A stretch of DNA of 64,000 nt from Solanum dulcamara (taxonomy: Eukaryota; Streptophyta; Magnoliopsida; Solanales; Solanaceae), in assembly GCF_947179165.1 (NCBI RefSeq), contig NC_077240.1, forward strand, positions 43,227,501-43,291,500, read 5' to 3'. Every line of letters begins with the position of its first letter. Position 1 is the first letter of the stretch. The notes beneath the pieces are model-generated. The model saw only the letters and a program-made list of their open reading frames with translations, was not told where the DNA came from and did not search any database. This document shows positions 33,921-45,739 of this stretch, piece after piece. The position numbers and the translations under genes are program-made.

Positions 33921-36900
33921 TTATCCACCACTAAAAATCATGTTCGTCCTCGAACATAAGTAAAAGAAGGTACCTGAAGCTTCGAAAAGCTGAGGATATT
34001 TAGCACGTATGTCGGACTCCGTCTCCCAAGTTGCCTCTCCGACTGAACGGTGCTTCCATTGTACCTTCACTGAAGCTATCTCCTTGGTTCTAAGCTTACG
34101 GACCTGCCTATCTAGAATAGCTATAGGCTCTTCCTCAAATGTCAGATCTGGACCCAACTCCACTAAATCGAGTGATAACACATGGGACTCATCCGCAACA
34201 TACTTTCGGAGCATGGAAACATGAAACACGTTATGCACAGCCGATAAGCTAGGTGGCAAGGCCAATCTATAAGCCACCTCTCCAACTCGTGCCAAAATCT
34301 CAAATGGGCCAATGAATCGAGGGCTGAGCTTGCCCTTCCTCCCGAACCGCATCACGCCCTTCATGGGAGACACTCGAAGCCAAACATGATCACCCACCAT
34401 GAACTCCAATGGTCGAACTCTCCGATCTGCATAACTCTTCTGCCTACTCTGGGCTGTCAAGAGTCTACCCTGAATTCTACGAACTTGCTCCATAGCATCT
34501 CTAAGCAAGTCTGTATCTAAGGAGTCCATCTCAGCTAAGTCAAACCAGCCAATAGGAGATCGACACCGCCTACCATACAAAGCCTCAAATGGAGCCATCT
34601 AGATACTAGAGTGATAACTGTTGTTGTAGGCAAACTCCGCTAGGGGCAAGTGCTGATCCCGTCTAGCACCAAAATCAATAACACAAGCTCGGAGAATGTC
34701 CTCCAACACTTGGATCGTCCGCTCGGGCTGACCATCAGTCTGTGGGTGAAAAGCAGTACTTATATCAAGTCTAGTGCCCAAACCATGCTGTAATGCCTGC
34801 CAAAAGTGCGAAGTAAATACTGAACCTCGATCCGAAATGATGGATACTAGGACACCATAAAGCCGAACGATCTGACTAATATACAATTAGGCTAGTTTAT
34901 CCGCCGTGTACCTTACCTTAACTGGAATAAAATGGGCGGACTTGGTTAGTCTGTCAACCACCACCCATATAGAGTCGTAGCCACCCACGGTGGGAGGTAA
35001 ACCCACAACGAAGTCTATGGTGATCATTTCCCACTTCCAAGTGGGAATAGGCATCCTCTGACTCACACCCCCAGGTCGTTGGTGCTCACACTTTACCTGC
35101 TGGCAAGTCAAACACTTGGACACGAACTCTGCGATGTCCTTCTTCATCCCACACCACCAATAGTGCTGGCACAGATCATGATACATCTTGGTTGCTCCCG
35201 GATGGATGGAATACCTTGAACAATGAGCCTCTTCCAAAATAAGTCTAGTCAGGTCACCTACCTTTGGCACACAAATTCTGCCGTCAATCCTCAATACTCC
35301 TTCCGAATCAAGTACCGCCTCCTTAGCTTCACCCCTTAACACCTTGTCTCGAATAATACATAACTTCTCATCCTCAAACTGTCTCTCCCGAATTTGCTCA
35401 ACCAAGGAAGAACGCGCCTCCACAAAGGCAAGAATACCACCATCCTCCGAAATCTGTAACCGGACAAGGCTATTAGCCAGCCTCTAAACATCTCTAGCCA
35501 ATGGTCGCTCCTCAACTCGTATCGCAGCAAGACTCCCCATACTAGAGGACTTCCTACTTAAGGCATCCGCCACCACATTGGCTTTTCCTGAGTGATACAA
35601 GATAGTCATGTCGTAGTCCTTCAGCAACTCAAGCCATCTACGTTGCCTTAAGTTCAGATCCCTCTGACTGAATATATACTGAAGACTCCTATGATTGGTG
35701 AAGACCTCGCAATGCACACCATATAGGTAATGACGCCATAACTTAAGCACGAAAACCACAGCCGCTAACTCCAAATCATGAGTAGGATAGTTTTTCTCAT
35801 GGGCCTTCAACTGTCTCGAGGCATAAGCAACCACTTTCCCCTTCTGCATCAACACACCGCCTAACCCAATGCCAGAAGCATCGCAGTATACAGTAAATCC
35901 CACACCTTCCTCGGGTAGCGTCAAAATAGGAGCCGAAGTCAATAAAGTCTTGAGCTTTTGGAAGCTCGCCTCACATTCGTCGGACCAATGAAAATCCACG
36001 GCCTTCTGAGTCAATCTAGTCAGTGGAGCTGCAATAGTGGAGAAGCCCTGCACGAACCGTCTATAATAACCAACTAATCCCACAAAACTACGAATCTCAG
36101 TAGGAGAAGTAGGCCTTGTCCAACCTCTAACTACCTCAATCTTAGTTGGATCCACTCTAATCCCCTCTTTGGACACCACGTGTCCTAAAAATGTAACAGA
36201 ATCAAGCCAAAATTCACACTTGGAGAACTTTGCATACAACTTTTCTTCCCTCAATTTTTGAAGTACCAACCTCAAATGGCGGACATGATCTGCCTCAGTA
36301 TTGGAATACACCAGGATGTCATCAATGAATACTATCACAAAAGAATCTAAGTACGGGCGAAACACTCCATTCATCAACTCCATAAATGCTGCGGGGGCAT
36401 TCGTCAACCCAAATGACATCACCAAAAACTCGTAGTGACCATAACGAGTCCGAAAAGCTGTCTTAGAAATATCTGATGCCCTAATCTTCAACTGATGATA
36501 ACCGGACCTCAAGTCTATTTTGGAAAACAATGCCGCTCCTTGTAGCTGATCAAATAAATCATCAATACGGGGAAGAGGATATTTATTTTTAATAGTTACC
36601 TTGTTCAACTGCCTGTAATCGATACACATCCTCATAGTTCCATCTTTCTTCTTTACAAACAGAACTGGTGCACCCCAAGGAGACACACTAGGGCGAATAA
36701 ACCCTTTACTCAACAAATCTTGCAACTGATCCTTCAACTCCTTCAATTCCACTGGAGCCATGCGATATGGAGGAATAGAAATGGGTTTCGTGCCAGGCTC
36801 TAAGTCAATAGCAAAATCAATGTCCCTATCCGGAGGAATACCAGGAAGATCAGTAGGGAATACATCAGAAAATTCCTTAACCACTGGAACAGTCTCTACA

Positions 36901-37440
36901 GGAGGTGACTCAATACTGGTATCCCAAATAAAGGCCAAATAAGACATACACCCTCTATCAATCAACCTCTGAGAATGAATATATGAGATAACCTTACTGG
37001 GATAGGAGCCACTAGTACCCTTCCACTCAATCCGCGGGGCACCAGGTATCGCTAAGGTAACAGTTTTAGCATAACAATCGAGAATAGCACGATGGGGAGA
37101 AAGCCAATCCATACCCAATATCACATCAAAATCTACCATCCCCAGAATAATCATATCTACCCAAGTATCATACCCGGCCAAGGAAACAAGACATGATCGA
37201 TATACTCGATCCACCACTAAGGGTTCACCTACGGGTGTAGAAACATGAATGGGCACGGACATACGATCACATGTCAAATCAAAGTCAGATGCAAAATAGG
37301 CAGACACATAGGAAAATGTAGACCCTGGGTCAAATAATACAGATGCAGGTCGATGGCAGACTGGGACAATACCTATGATAACTGCGTCGGAAGCCTCAGC
37401 CTCGGGTCTCCCTGGAAAAGCATAACACTGAGCTCCTCTA
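33921..37440 (-). pseudogene. Element C pol (protease to chromodomain), three in-frame stops
   Basis: Same frame as gag. Protease [12 protein letters not shown] near 37330 keeps its Asp. Reverse transcriptase runs from about 36830 ([14 protein letters not shown] at about 36690) with FIDD near 36330, then RNase H with [11 protein letters not shown] near 35880. Integrase zinc domain is near 35140-35230. D in TIDFVVGLP, D in SDRG and E in QPERT give the catalytic triad. The tail has PIAILDRQVRKLRT, a Tekay-type chromodomain region. Stops: TAG 35484-35486 and TAG 34599-34601, both at positions that are Gln in element B, and TAA 34887-34889, where relatives have Lys or Arg. Otherwise uninterrupted; reversion of few bases separates it from an open frame. 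Confidence 0.92.
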
Positions 37441-38885
37441 CCACCTCCGGCCTGCCCAATACCTTTACCTCCTCCCTGAGGGATTATAGCACCACCCGCA
37501 CCCCTACCAGAAGTGCCACCACCTCTACTAGTCTGGGCTCTACCTCGACCTCTGACCGGCGGTGCTGGTCCTCTAACTGAAACTGAAGAACTAGGATGGG
37601 TTCCTCCTCGACCCTGGGATGTACACTGCCATGAAAGATGATCCGGATCACCACAAGTATAACATGCTCTCCCGTGCGAAAACCTCTGCGATGAACCTAA
37701 AGAACTTGTATAACCACCCCGGCTAACCGCCCTCTGCTGTGACCCATGGTAACTCTGACCTGTACTGTAGGACCCACGAGGTGTCTGACCATCCTCAGAA
37801 GCCGGAATAGATGCATGAACTGGTCCTCTACGCTAGAAGGAACCACCTCGTTTATAGGACCCTCTACCTCCAGATGAGGTACCCGAAAACTGACCAGAAG
37901 CACGGGCCCTCTTAGGGTCCCCAAACTCTTCTCTCTCCATCAACTCTGCCTCCTTGGCAGCACCCACAATGGACTGGAAGGAAGCGCCCTCACGGGCGGG
38001 TCGAAAAACTATTGTACGAATGGTATAGTTCAGTCCTCGAACAAACCTGCGAATCCGCTCTGTCTCATCAGGAAGGACAGCCATGGCATGTCTGGACAAC
38101 TGGTAGAAACGAGTCTCATATTCAGCAACTATAAGTCCCTCCTGCCTCAAATTCTCAAACCATAATCGGCTCTCTTCCTTCATACTCCAGGGGACGAAAC
38201 GGTCATAAAAGGCACTAGCAAACTCATCCCAAGTCATCTGGGGTGACCCAACTGGCCTGGAACTCGTATACACTCTCCACCACTCTCTGGCTGGTCCACG
38301 TAACTGGAGTGTAGTATAACGAACTCCGTGAGTCTCAGCTAACCCTATTGCCTCCAACAACTCTCGACACATGGTCAAGAACTCGTGTGCATCCTCAGTC
38401 TTCCCACTCTGAAACTGTGGGGGGTCCATTTTTCGGAACCTCTCATATCGGCGTTGCTCGTCGTCAGTCAACATGACTATAGGTGCACCCTGAGTTCCCC
38501 CTACCTGTATACCACCCTCATCAGCTGTAGGGCCCACAGGTGGCTGGCCTACCGGATCCTGAACAGTTGGAATCTGATGCTGCCATGGGGTCTGAGCTCC
38601 TGCTCTCGTCTGAGAACCTTTAGGTGTACCATTCACCCTCACACTCTGATTAAATCCTTTGAGTGCATCCAATACTCGTATCAAAGTGGCCTGAAGCAAT
38701 GGTGCAGTAGCAGACTCTTGAGGGACCTGTTCCTCTCTACCATCAATCTGTGGCTCAAGAGAAGCCTCTCTAGCACGACCTCTAGCCGGCGCCGCTCCTC
38801 GGGCACGACCTCTGCCTGCCGCCACACCCCGACCACGACCTCTAGCTCGGCCTCTATCTCGAGTCGTAGTTCTGGTCCTGGCCAT
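37441..38885 (-). pseudogene. Element C gag, one in-frame stop
   Basis: ATG at 38885 begins MARTRTTTRDRGRARG, an Arg/Gly-rich N-terminus usual for Tekay gag. The retrotransposon-gag core is at about 38160-38430 (KMDPPQFQSGKTEDAHEFL, GPAREWWRVY). A TAG at 37833-37835 falls just before the basic region, in SF-stop-RRG. The frame then stays open through an intact zinc knuckle [14 protein letters not shown] (about 37627-37668) and a Gly-rich spacer into the protease. No frameshift separates gag and pol. It would form particles if the stop were read through. Confidence 0.92.
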
Positions 38886-39074
38886 CTATCATAAAGGACA
38901 CGTGAAAGTTCAGTACCACCAGTAGTAACCACGCACGATACAAAGTGAAAGAACAAAGGGAAAATTTCCTAAAAGTCCCCATAGTCTCTCAAAGATAAGT
39001 ACAGACGTCTCCGTACCGATCCTCAAGACTCTACTTAGACTCGGCTTGTATACACGTGAGACCTATGAACCTGG

Positions 39075-39087
39075 GGCTCTGATACCA
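39075..39087 (-). other. Element C primer-binding site (tRNA-Met type)
   Basis: Minus strand TGGTATCAGAGCC, four bases from the 5' LTR edge at 39092. Confidence 0.92.
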
Positions 39088-39091
39088 TTTC

Positions 39092-41267
39092 TGTCACGAC
39101 CCAAATTCGAGTGTGATGGCACTCATCTCAATCTACCGAGATAAGTCAGCCTAATACCCAACGAAAAGTAGATGCGGAAGAAAAAGAAATAAATCCAAAT
39201 TTAACTTAACCTAAAATAAGTAAAACAAACTCAAACTTCCCCCAAGATTGGTTGTCACGTGTACAAGCCACTAATTTATTATCGAAGTACGAAAAGAAAT
39301 ACAGTCACAATGTCTTTGTCTCTAGAATAGTACTAAAACATAAGAAAAGAGTAAGAGGTGTTCGCTAGATGGATATAACAGCTACCTCAACACTCGAAAT
39401 TGATAACCTCGCCTGTAGTGGAAAACAGTATAAGATCAAGCAGGTCCGGGCTCACAACCTACACAAGTGTGGAAGCAAGGGGTGAGTACCAAACAACACG
39501 GTACTCAGCAAGTGGATAACTAAAACTAAGCAAAGCTTAATAGATACAAGTACTCCTTTCCTTCCAACCGAACCTCCTTAACTACAACCTGCATAAAATC
39601 AGCCCAACTCTACACTTGTACAATAATAACAGTAATACAGTCCACAAATACTCATTAATAGTCTCGTCAATGAATCATACCAAGTCGAATTCAGCACACA
39701 CAGAGCAATATGGGGATAAACACAAATTTACAAATATCAGAAAGGTGCAATGCAGTGCAATGAAATGATGCATGTTTGTCCTATCGGTACACATCCGCTG
39801 AATCACAGTCCGGAATCCATGGGGGACATTTCTGTCCATGTAACCTGCCACGGAGCGTGTGGCCCGTCCCCTCAATATATATATCCTGCCACGGAGCGTG
39901 TGGCCCGACCCCTTTGTTTCATAATACCTGCCACGGAGAGTGTGGCCCGACCCGTTTTGTTTCATATCATTTTCAGTCTCAACACAATATGTCAGAACCA
40001 ATGCAATCAATTCATGTTCATATAATTCACGATAATAACATAACAACAACAATAATTTTTCCTATCTCACATCAACATAGTCATTTCACATGTCCAAAAT
40101 CACAACATATCAGTTCCACCAATACATGTCATTAGATCACCATTTTATACCCCTCATCTCCATTTTTAAGGTCAATCATACAGTCAATAACCCAGTCCAA
40201 TTCTCATTACTCCCTAGTATATATGACACGGAAATACAAGTATCTATAAGCTTAAACTGAGGTTTAGAAATTCACTTGCCTTAATTAATCGAGCAATTAC
40301 TCCGGTACTTGAGCCTTCCCTTTTCGTTGGGCCTCCAAATAAGTATAATCTAATCAAATAATTAACCACAATAAGATTTCAAAACTAACAACACCCATGT
40401 CTAGCCTAGACCCCAAACTTACACAAGTCTATAATCAAGTTCCTAAATCTTGATGCCAATTAATAAATCAAATATTATATTTTTTTTTAAATTTCAAGCC
40501 TAGGGTTATGGCTTAATTCCTCCAATTAACAATTAATAATATTCGTATAATTTTTACTCCTAATTAGTCACTAATGTAGCCAAATATTTAGTCATCCAAT
40601 AATTCCAAAGAATTACACCCATGTTGCAGCAGCAACCAAGAACCCCAAATATATATAAATATGTATATTTTTTTGTCTTTAGTTCTTTCCAATCCCAACC
40701 TGCCATACAAATTAACTAATCATTACCTCACATTTCTTTTTTTTTAATACTTTAGTTAATTATGGAAAACAAAAAATGTTGTCCCCTCAAAACTTCAAAC
40801 CATAGGAACGTGACAGCTTGCACCTCAATTTTAATATCCAATCACATTAATACATCGTTGATTTGAGCATCTATCAAGTTTTAATGTATGCATGACAAAT
40901 TTTGAATCAAGAAAAAGAGGTTCACTTACCAGAATGTTGTCTTTCGTTGCCGACGCCGCACGAAGTCACGTTCTAGGGCAAGTCTCTTCCCTTTTTTTTT
41001 TTTTAAAAAAAAAGATGATTATGAATTAATAGTCCTAAATTTCACTACTCATTCTATTATATGGGCTATGTGGTATAGAATTTTAATTAAATTAATCATT
41101 TAGCCCATCAATTAAATTAATTATTTAAAAACACCACTCAATAAATAACCGTAGTTATTGAATAGTCCAAATTTATAATTTATTATTATTAATTTTTTTT
41201 TTTTTGGAGAGAGTATTTTATGGAAGAGAAATGACTCATTCTCAAAATGTTCAAATGGGTCATTACA
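39092..41267 (-). repeat. Element C 5' LTR (right in window)
   Basis: 2176 bp; on the minus strand it starts TGTAATGACCC and ends GTCGTGACA. Its start resembles that of element A's LTR, so A and C are related families. Confidence 0.94.
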
Positions 41268-41272
41268 ACTTA

Positions 41273-41590
41273 GTTATTGGCTATAATATTCTATCTATTC
41301 TATTGATAAGTCTGAAGTATCATTCTGAACGGTCAGTTGATATATATTCAGGTTATTCTATTACAAATCCGAAGTATCATTCCGGACGGCCCGTTGACAT
41401 ACACCGAATTTTTGATATTTCACTGTTAAGTCCGAGGCATTCATTCCGAGCGGCCCAAAGGTTCTTTTGAATTTCTTACTTTCCTTCATTTAACATTTGC
41501 GTATCATCACTGTGTGACTTGACTATTGAATGTGTTTGTGTGCCTCATAACTATGTGTATCATTGTTTCGAGCTATTACTATTACTATCT
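41273..41590 (+). mobile_element. LTR-like sequence, right part after element C
   Basis: Continues 30135-31698. Contains three more copies of the CATTCCGGACGGCCC-type unit (41320, 41375, 41436). No coding sequence. The right end fades into AT-rich DNA. Confidence 0.5.
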
Positions 41591-42090
41591 GTTCTTTGAA
41601 AAATTTTAAAAAAAAACTTTAAAGATAAGATTCATATTTAAACATATTTTTAAAAATAAAGTTGAAACTAGATTAATACTATTAGATCGGTGCAAATAAT
41701 ATTCCTTACTAGTATATAGAGAGAGAGAAAGAGAGTGAGAATGAAAGAGAGCTTGGAACGGCAAGTTAGGATAAAGATGTCCAGAATAATGTCTAGACAT
41801 TTAACACATCAGAAGCAACCGTGGCAAGCGTTTGCATGTCCAAATGACACTTCTTGCTTTTTGCATTCATATCTGCCACGTCAAAGTTATTTATTCTATA
41901 TCAAATTCTCATCACCAAATAAAATTAGAATGAGTGATCAACTCTAAGATAGTACTCTCGGTAAATCTATATTTTGTAAATCTATATTTTTTAACTAAAT
42001 TCAAAATTTTTAATATTAACTTATTTATTTAGATGTAGGATTATTAAAAAATTAAAAAATTTCATACGTAAAATTTATGTAAAAATACTA
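41591..42090. other. AT-rich intergenic DNA upstream of the USP gene
   Basis: No gene or clear repeat seen apart from a short GA-rich run near 41717-41750. Confidence 0.5.
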
Positions 42091-42349
42091 CTTTCTCCGT
42101 CCCATTTTAGTTGTCATGATTTTCTTTTTTAAAGTCAAACTATATGAACTTTGATTAACATTTTAAAATATATATTTTTATCATATTGATATGAAAAATA
42201 TTATAACTTATAGTACTTTTCGTATAGTTTTTGAATATCTAATTTTTTACTTTATAATATTGAGTTAAAGTAATATAATTTAACTTTAAAAATTAGTCAA
42301 ACTGATTTTTAAAAAATACAACATAACAACTAAAATGGGACGGAAGGAG
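42091..42349. mobile_element. Stowaway-type MITE upstream of the USP gene
   Basis: 259 bp with inverted termini: CTCCGTCCCATTTTAGTTG near the left end and its complement CAACTAAAATGGGACGGAAG on the right, flanked by TA at 42089-42090 and 42350-42351. Terminal motif and TA duplication are diagnostic of Stowaway (Tc1/mariner-derived). It ends 279 bp before the USP start codon. Confidence 0.9.
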
Positions 42350-42351
42350 TA

Positions 42352-42628
42352 TAAATTAAAATAATTGTAAATTTTAAAAATGTAAAAAATTTAAATATCC
42401 TTAGTGAAAACTTTTAGTATTAGTATCCCTGGCTTATCTGTCTTCATTGTTTCGTGGTATGAGCCAGCTGTACTTAACTCCAAGATATATAGTTTGTTTG
42501 AGAGTTTGTTCAAATATTTTAAGAAAAAGCAAAGAGATTAAAGTGAACGAAGGAGAAAGCAGGATATATATAACAAAGAGAAAAGGGAAGAACCGATCGA
42601 ACGCACAAAAGGGATTGAGAGAGAAAAT
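42352..42628 (+). promoter_or_regulatory. USP gene 5' flank and leader
   Basis: TATA-like runs at 42485-42491 and 42564-42572 precede a purine-rich leader (GAGAAAAGGGAAG). Which of these sets transcription start cannot be decided from sequence. Confidence 0.35.
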
Positions 42629-45600
42629 ATGGAGGCAGAGACAAGTGCAGCTAATGCTCCGGCAAGTGCAGCTGATAATACTCCGAAGAAGAAGATGATA
42701 ATGGTGGCTATCGATGAGAGCGAAGAGAGTTTCTATGCTCTCAACTGGGCATTGGATCATTTCCTCAACAATCCTTCTAATATTATCACTTTGATCAATG
42801 TCCAACTTCCTTTTAGCCCCATGGTTTATCCTGCTGGACCTGGTATACTCTCTCACTTCAATTTAAATATCTTATTTTTTTTGAAATCTTTCAAAAAGAA
42901 TATTTTTTCTATATTTAGTTATTTTCTCAATTTCAATATTCTATGCGATAAGTTCAAGTTAACGAGATTTATAGTACTTCACATAATTTATTAAAAAAAA
43001 AAGATTTTACACAATTATTTTTTAAAAAATACAGGATTCGGATGTTTTTTTTTTTTTTTAAAAAAAACATTTGTATGCACTCAAACTGAAATATTTAAAT
43101 TGGGACGGGAGAAGTAGCTAGTAAGGTGAACTTGTGATTGTTAATTGGTTTATATTTATAGTTGTGTTTGCAGCGCCTACCATGGTTGAAGCGGTAAAAA
43201 AAGCACAACACGAGAATGCAACCAGAATGCTCTCTCGGGCACTCCATCTCTGCAAACAAAAGATGGTACGTACGTACATTTAAAAATTGTGGTACGTACA
43301 TTTAAAAATTGATGGTTGCTTATATATTTGTGTGGATCAGGCCTGGTCTTGTGATTTAATGTATGATTGTTTTAGGTGAAGGTGGAGACTCTGATCCTTG
43401 ATGGGGATCCAAAAGATAAGATATGTCAAGCTGCACATGAATTGCACGTTGACCTTCTAGTAGTCGGTAGCCGAGGGCTCGGCAAGATTAAAAGGTAAAT
43501 TTTATTTTCATTAATTTTGACCCCAATCATTACATGATTGGAATAGGAGTGGGAATTGACCTTACCAGTGTCCTATTTGAATATTGAATAAGTTAAAGTG
43601 ATAATAGCAATTTCTGGTGGAGTGTCCTATGACACTTGACACTCTGGAGAGACATTCAAAGAGGCACATGATTGGTGTTGCGCAACTGTTCTCGCATACG
43701 CTTTATCGTTCTTATCACCATTAAAGTTGTTGGAATTGGAGTTTAGGTTAGGGATCTTCCTAACTAGGTTTTTTTATGGTTTAAGGTTTTCACTGCTTTT
43801 TTCCAGCCTGGAATTGATCCCTATTCCTCTGAGTAAATAACTAAATATCCAATTACAATATTAGTTTTTTGTAACATGAGTGTTGATAAATAATATTATA
43901 CTAATTTTTTAAAGATGTATATAAAATATCCAGTTTTAGAAAGAAATCACGGATGTGCGTGTTTTAGTTTTAGCATAAAAATTTGTCGTCTTTGTTATAT
44001 GAGTTATTCATAAGAAAATATTCAACACTATTTGAACTTATTAAATAAAACGACTCCAAGTAAATCAATGAAATCGTTAGACATCTAAACTTTAATACAT
44101 GACTATACTATGAAGCTTCTAAAGAATACGGAAGAAAACAGATTGCTCTTATGATCGATGCGGCCCTGGTCTTTTCTGTAATCTTCAAAGCTGGTAGTGG
44201 CAAGCCAAGATATCTCACTGGGGAAGTGCCCACTGTAAAGCTTGTGATCGACAATAATTTGGACTTTTCTGAATTTGCAACCAGATCCAGTCTCTGAAAT
44301 ATGTTTTAGAGCTTTCGCAGTTCTCTGCATATATAGAAGCTATACATTACCTTTGCAGAATATCATAAGATCATATGCAAAGCTTAGGTGTGTAATCTTC
44401 ACCTCTTTACATACTCCTATAAGACATAAAAACATTGCGGACCACGATCTATCGGAAATCGCCGGTTGGGTTGGTCCGACCCAGAAAGGCATGGGACTTT
44501 TGGGCATTGCTTGAATCTTCACCTCTTTACATACTCCTATAAGACATAAAAACATTGCGGACCACGATCTGCCTTTCGCAAAAGCAGTTTGTGTGCCACC
44601 TACTAGAAACACATGATCAGAGTGTCTATTCCTTGAATTTAGAGATGCATTTATATAAAACGTTGCAACATGAAATAAGTATGAATTGGCAGGGTATAAT
44701 AGGATTACTTACTTTTGGAATAAGTGAAGATCAAAAGGTCGCGTCCAGTTGCTTCCATCATTCTTCCAGTTGTGAGAAATTCTAACACTGCACCACATAC
44801 ATCCATGTCCAAATACTAACATCCCAAGCAGTCTTTAAAAAAACACTGGCCCTGGGCTTTTATTTTACATTGATACTGAACATGACCTCCTTAACTTCCT
44901 TCACAGTAAAAGGCCACTATAAAGAAAGAGCCTAGGTCCCTGAGTGAAAAAACCTGCATATGCCTTGCTTCTTGGACCTCCAGTAGTTTCTGGTAATATC
45001 TACCATACACCCCTGATCCTCGATTGACTTCCGTTGCTTAATCTCCATATTCTTCTACACACTGAGCAAATTTTCTAAAATGAGACATGTCAAAACTCTC
45101 AACTAAATCTGTAGCAACATATATACATGACAAAACAAACAGGAAGGTTTAGTACTCTCCGTCTCAGTTTATATAGGTTATTTTTCTCTCTGCCCTAGGT
45201 TATATGATTTATTTTTTTAAGTTAGTCCTAAAGAAAATGACATATTTTTATATTAAGTAATAATGTAATTTTAAAATATTTATTTTATCTTTAATAAAAT
45301 AACATATAGTTACCGAAACATTTATCACTTATTTTAGATTTACAAATTTTAATTTTTTTTTCTTTTAACTCATATAAAATGGGATGGAAGGATGGAAGGA
45401 GTAGTAGTTTTAAATTATAATTGAGGCATCTTCGTATATACTACGAATGAAACGTTCTTATTACTTGCAGATTTATGTGCAGTAATGTTGTTCTCTTTAT
45501 TGAAATGAAGTTAATTGCTTTTTATTGGAATGTTTATAATAATTCACACGGTGCTTAAGTTTGTTTAATTTGCAGGGCTTTCTTGGGAAGTGTGAGCGAC

Positions 45601-45672
45601 TATTGTGCTCATCATGTGCACTGCCCTATTCTCATTGTGAAGCCATCCAAGGAAAACCCCAAAAGCGGCTAA
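42629..45672 (+). CDS. Universal stress protein (USP, UspA-domain) gene, four exons
   Basis: Exons 42629-42842, 43174-43265, 43376-43494 and 45576-45672, all with GT...AG introns and matching phases, give 173 codons and a TAA stop. The product is a single UspA domain: MIMVAIDESEESFYALNW (strand 1 and first helix), a variable middle (TMVEAVKKAQHENATRML), DLLVVGSRGLGK, and AFLGSVSDYCAHH. The last two form G-x2-G-x9-G-S, the ATP-binding signature of the MJ0577-like USP class. CPILIVK is the closing strand. Such small cytosolic proteins act in stress responses by unclear mechanisms. Intron 3 is 2.08 kb and carries a LINE fragment and a MITE. The N-terminus (METS-like Ala-rich, about 23 residues) is an extension before the domain. 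I see no lesion. Confidence 0.92.
43084..43116. mobile_element. Possible Stowaway terminus remnant in USP intron 1
   Basis: ATTGGGACGGGAGAAGTA resembles a right-hand Stowaway end. No matching left end was found, so this is tentative. Confidence 0.3.
44100..45060 (-). mobile_element. LINE (L1-type) reverse transcriptase fragment in USP intron 3
   Basis: Minus-strand pieces of a non-LTR retrotransposon ORF2: PFTVKEVKEVMFSI near 44865-44915, then THLSFAYDLMIFCKG near 44345-44395 where L1 elements have the catalytic FADD (here FAYD), then a degenerate downstream block (ALKHISETGSGCKFRK, 44230-44310). Much of the sequence between is deleted and stops are frequent. It lies antisense to the host gene, inside its longest intron. 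Dead copy; ends not defined. Confidence 0.7.
44395..44571. repeat. Tandem duplication (about 57 bp of repeat, 119-bp period) in the LINE fragment
   Basis: The block beginning AATCTTCACCTCTTTACATA occurs at 44395 and again at 44514, identical for about 57 bp and ending at GGACCACGATCT. It repeats the segment encoding CLIGVCKEVKI on the minus strand. Confidence 0.85.
45155..45401. mobile_element. Stowaway-like MITE in USP intron 3
   Basis: Left end CTCTCCGTCTCAGTTTATAT, right end ATATAAAATGGGATGGAAGG followed by a short GGATGGAAGGAG repeat; TA at 45153-45154 and 45402-45403. Different subfamily from the MITE at 42091. Confidence 0.75.
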
Positions 45673-45733
45673 TTAAGTAGGATATATGTGATATATGTTG
45701 CATAAATCATACACGAATGTCTTTTAGTTGATG

Positions 45734-45739
45734 AATAAA
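45734..45739 (+). terminator. Candidate polyadenylation signal of the USP gene
   Basis: AATAAA 61 bp after the stop codon; another AATAAA-like word follows near 45800. Confidence 0.5.

Larger units (their letters stand above)
31704..41267 (-). mobile_element. Ty3-gypsy (Tekay-like) element C, nearly intact
   Basis: 9564 bp, minus strand, flanked by ACTTA at 31699-31703 and 41268-41272. LTRs at 31704-33920 and 39092-41267 differ by a few substitutions and one tandem-repeat unit. Primer site at 39075-39087. Gag-pol runs in a single frame from 38885 to 33921 with only four in-frame stops. This is the best-preserved coding element of the window. Confidence 0.96.

Noticed and set aside
42434..42856. 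140-codon minus-strand frame
   Set aside because: Antisense to USP exon 1 and its leader; the plus strand has the conserved UspA domain with valid splice sites.
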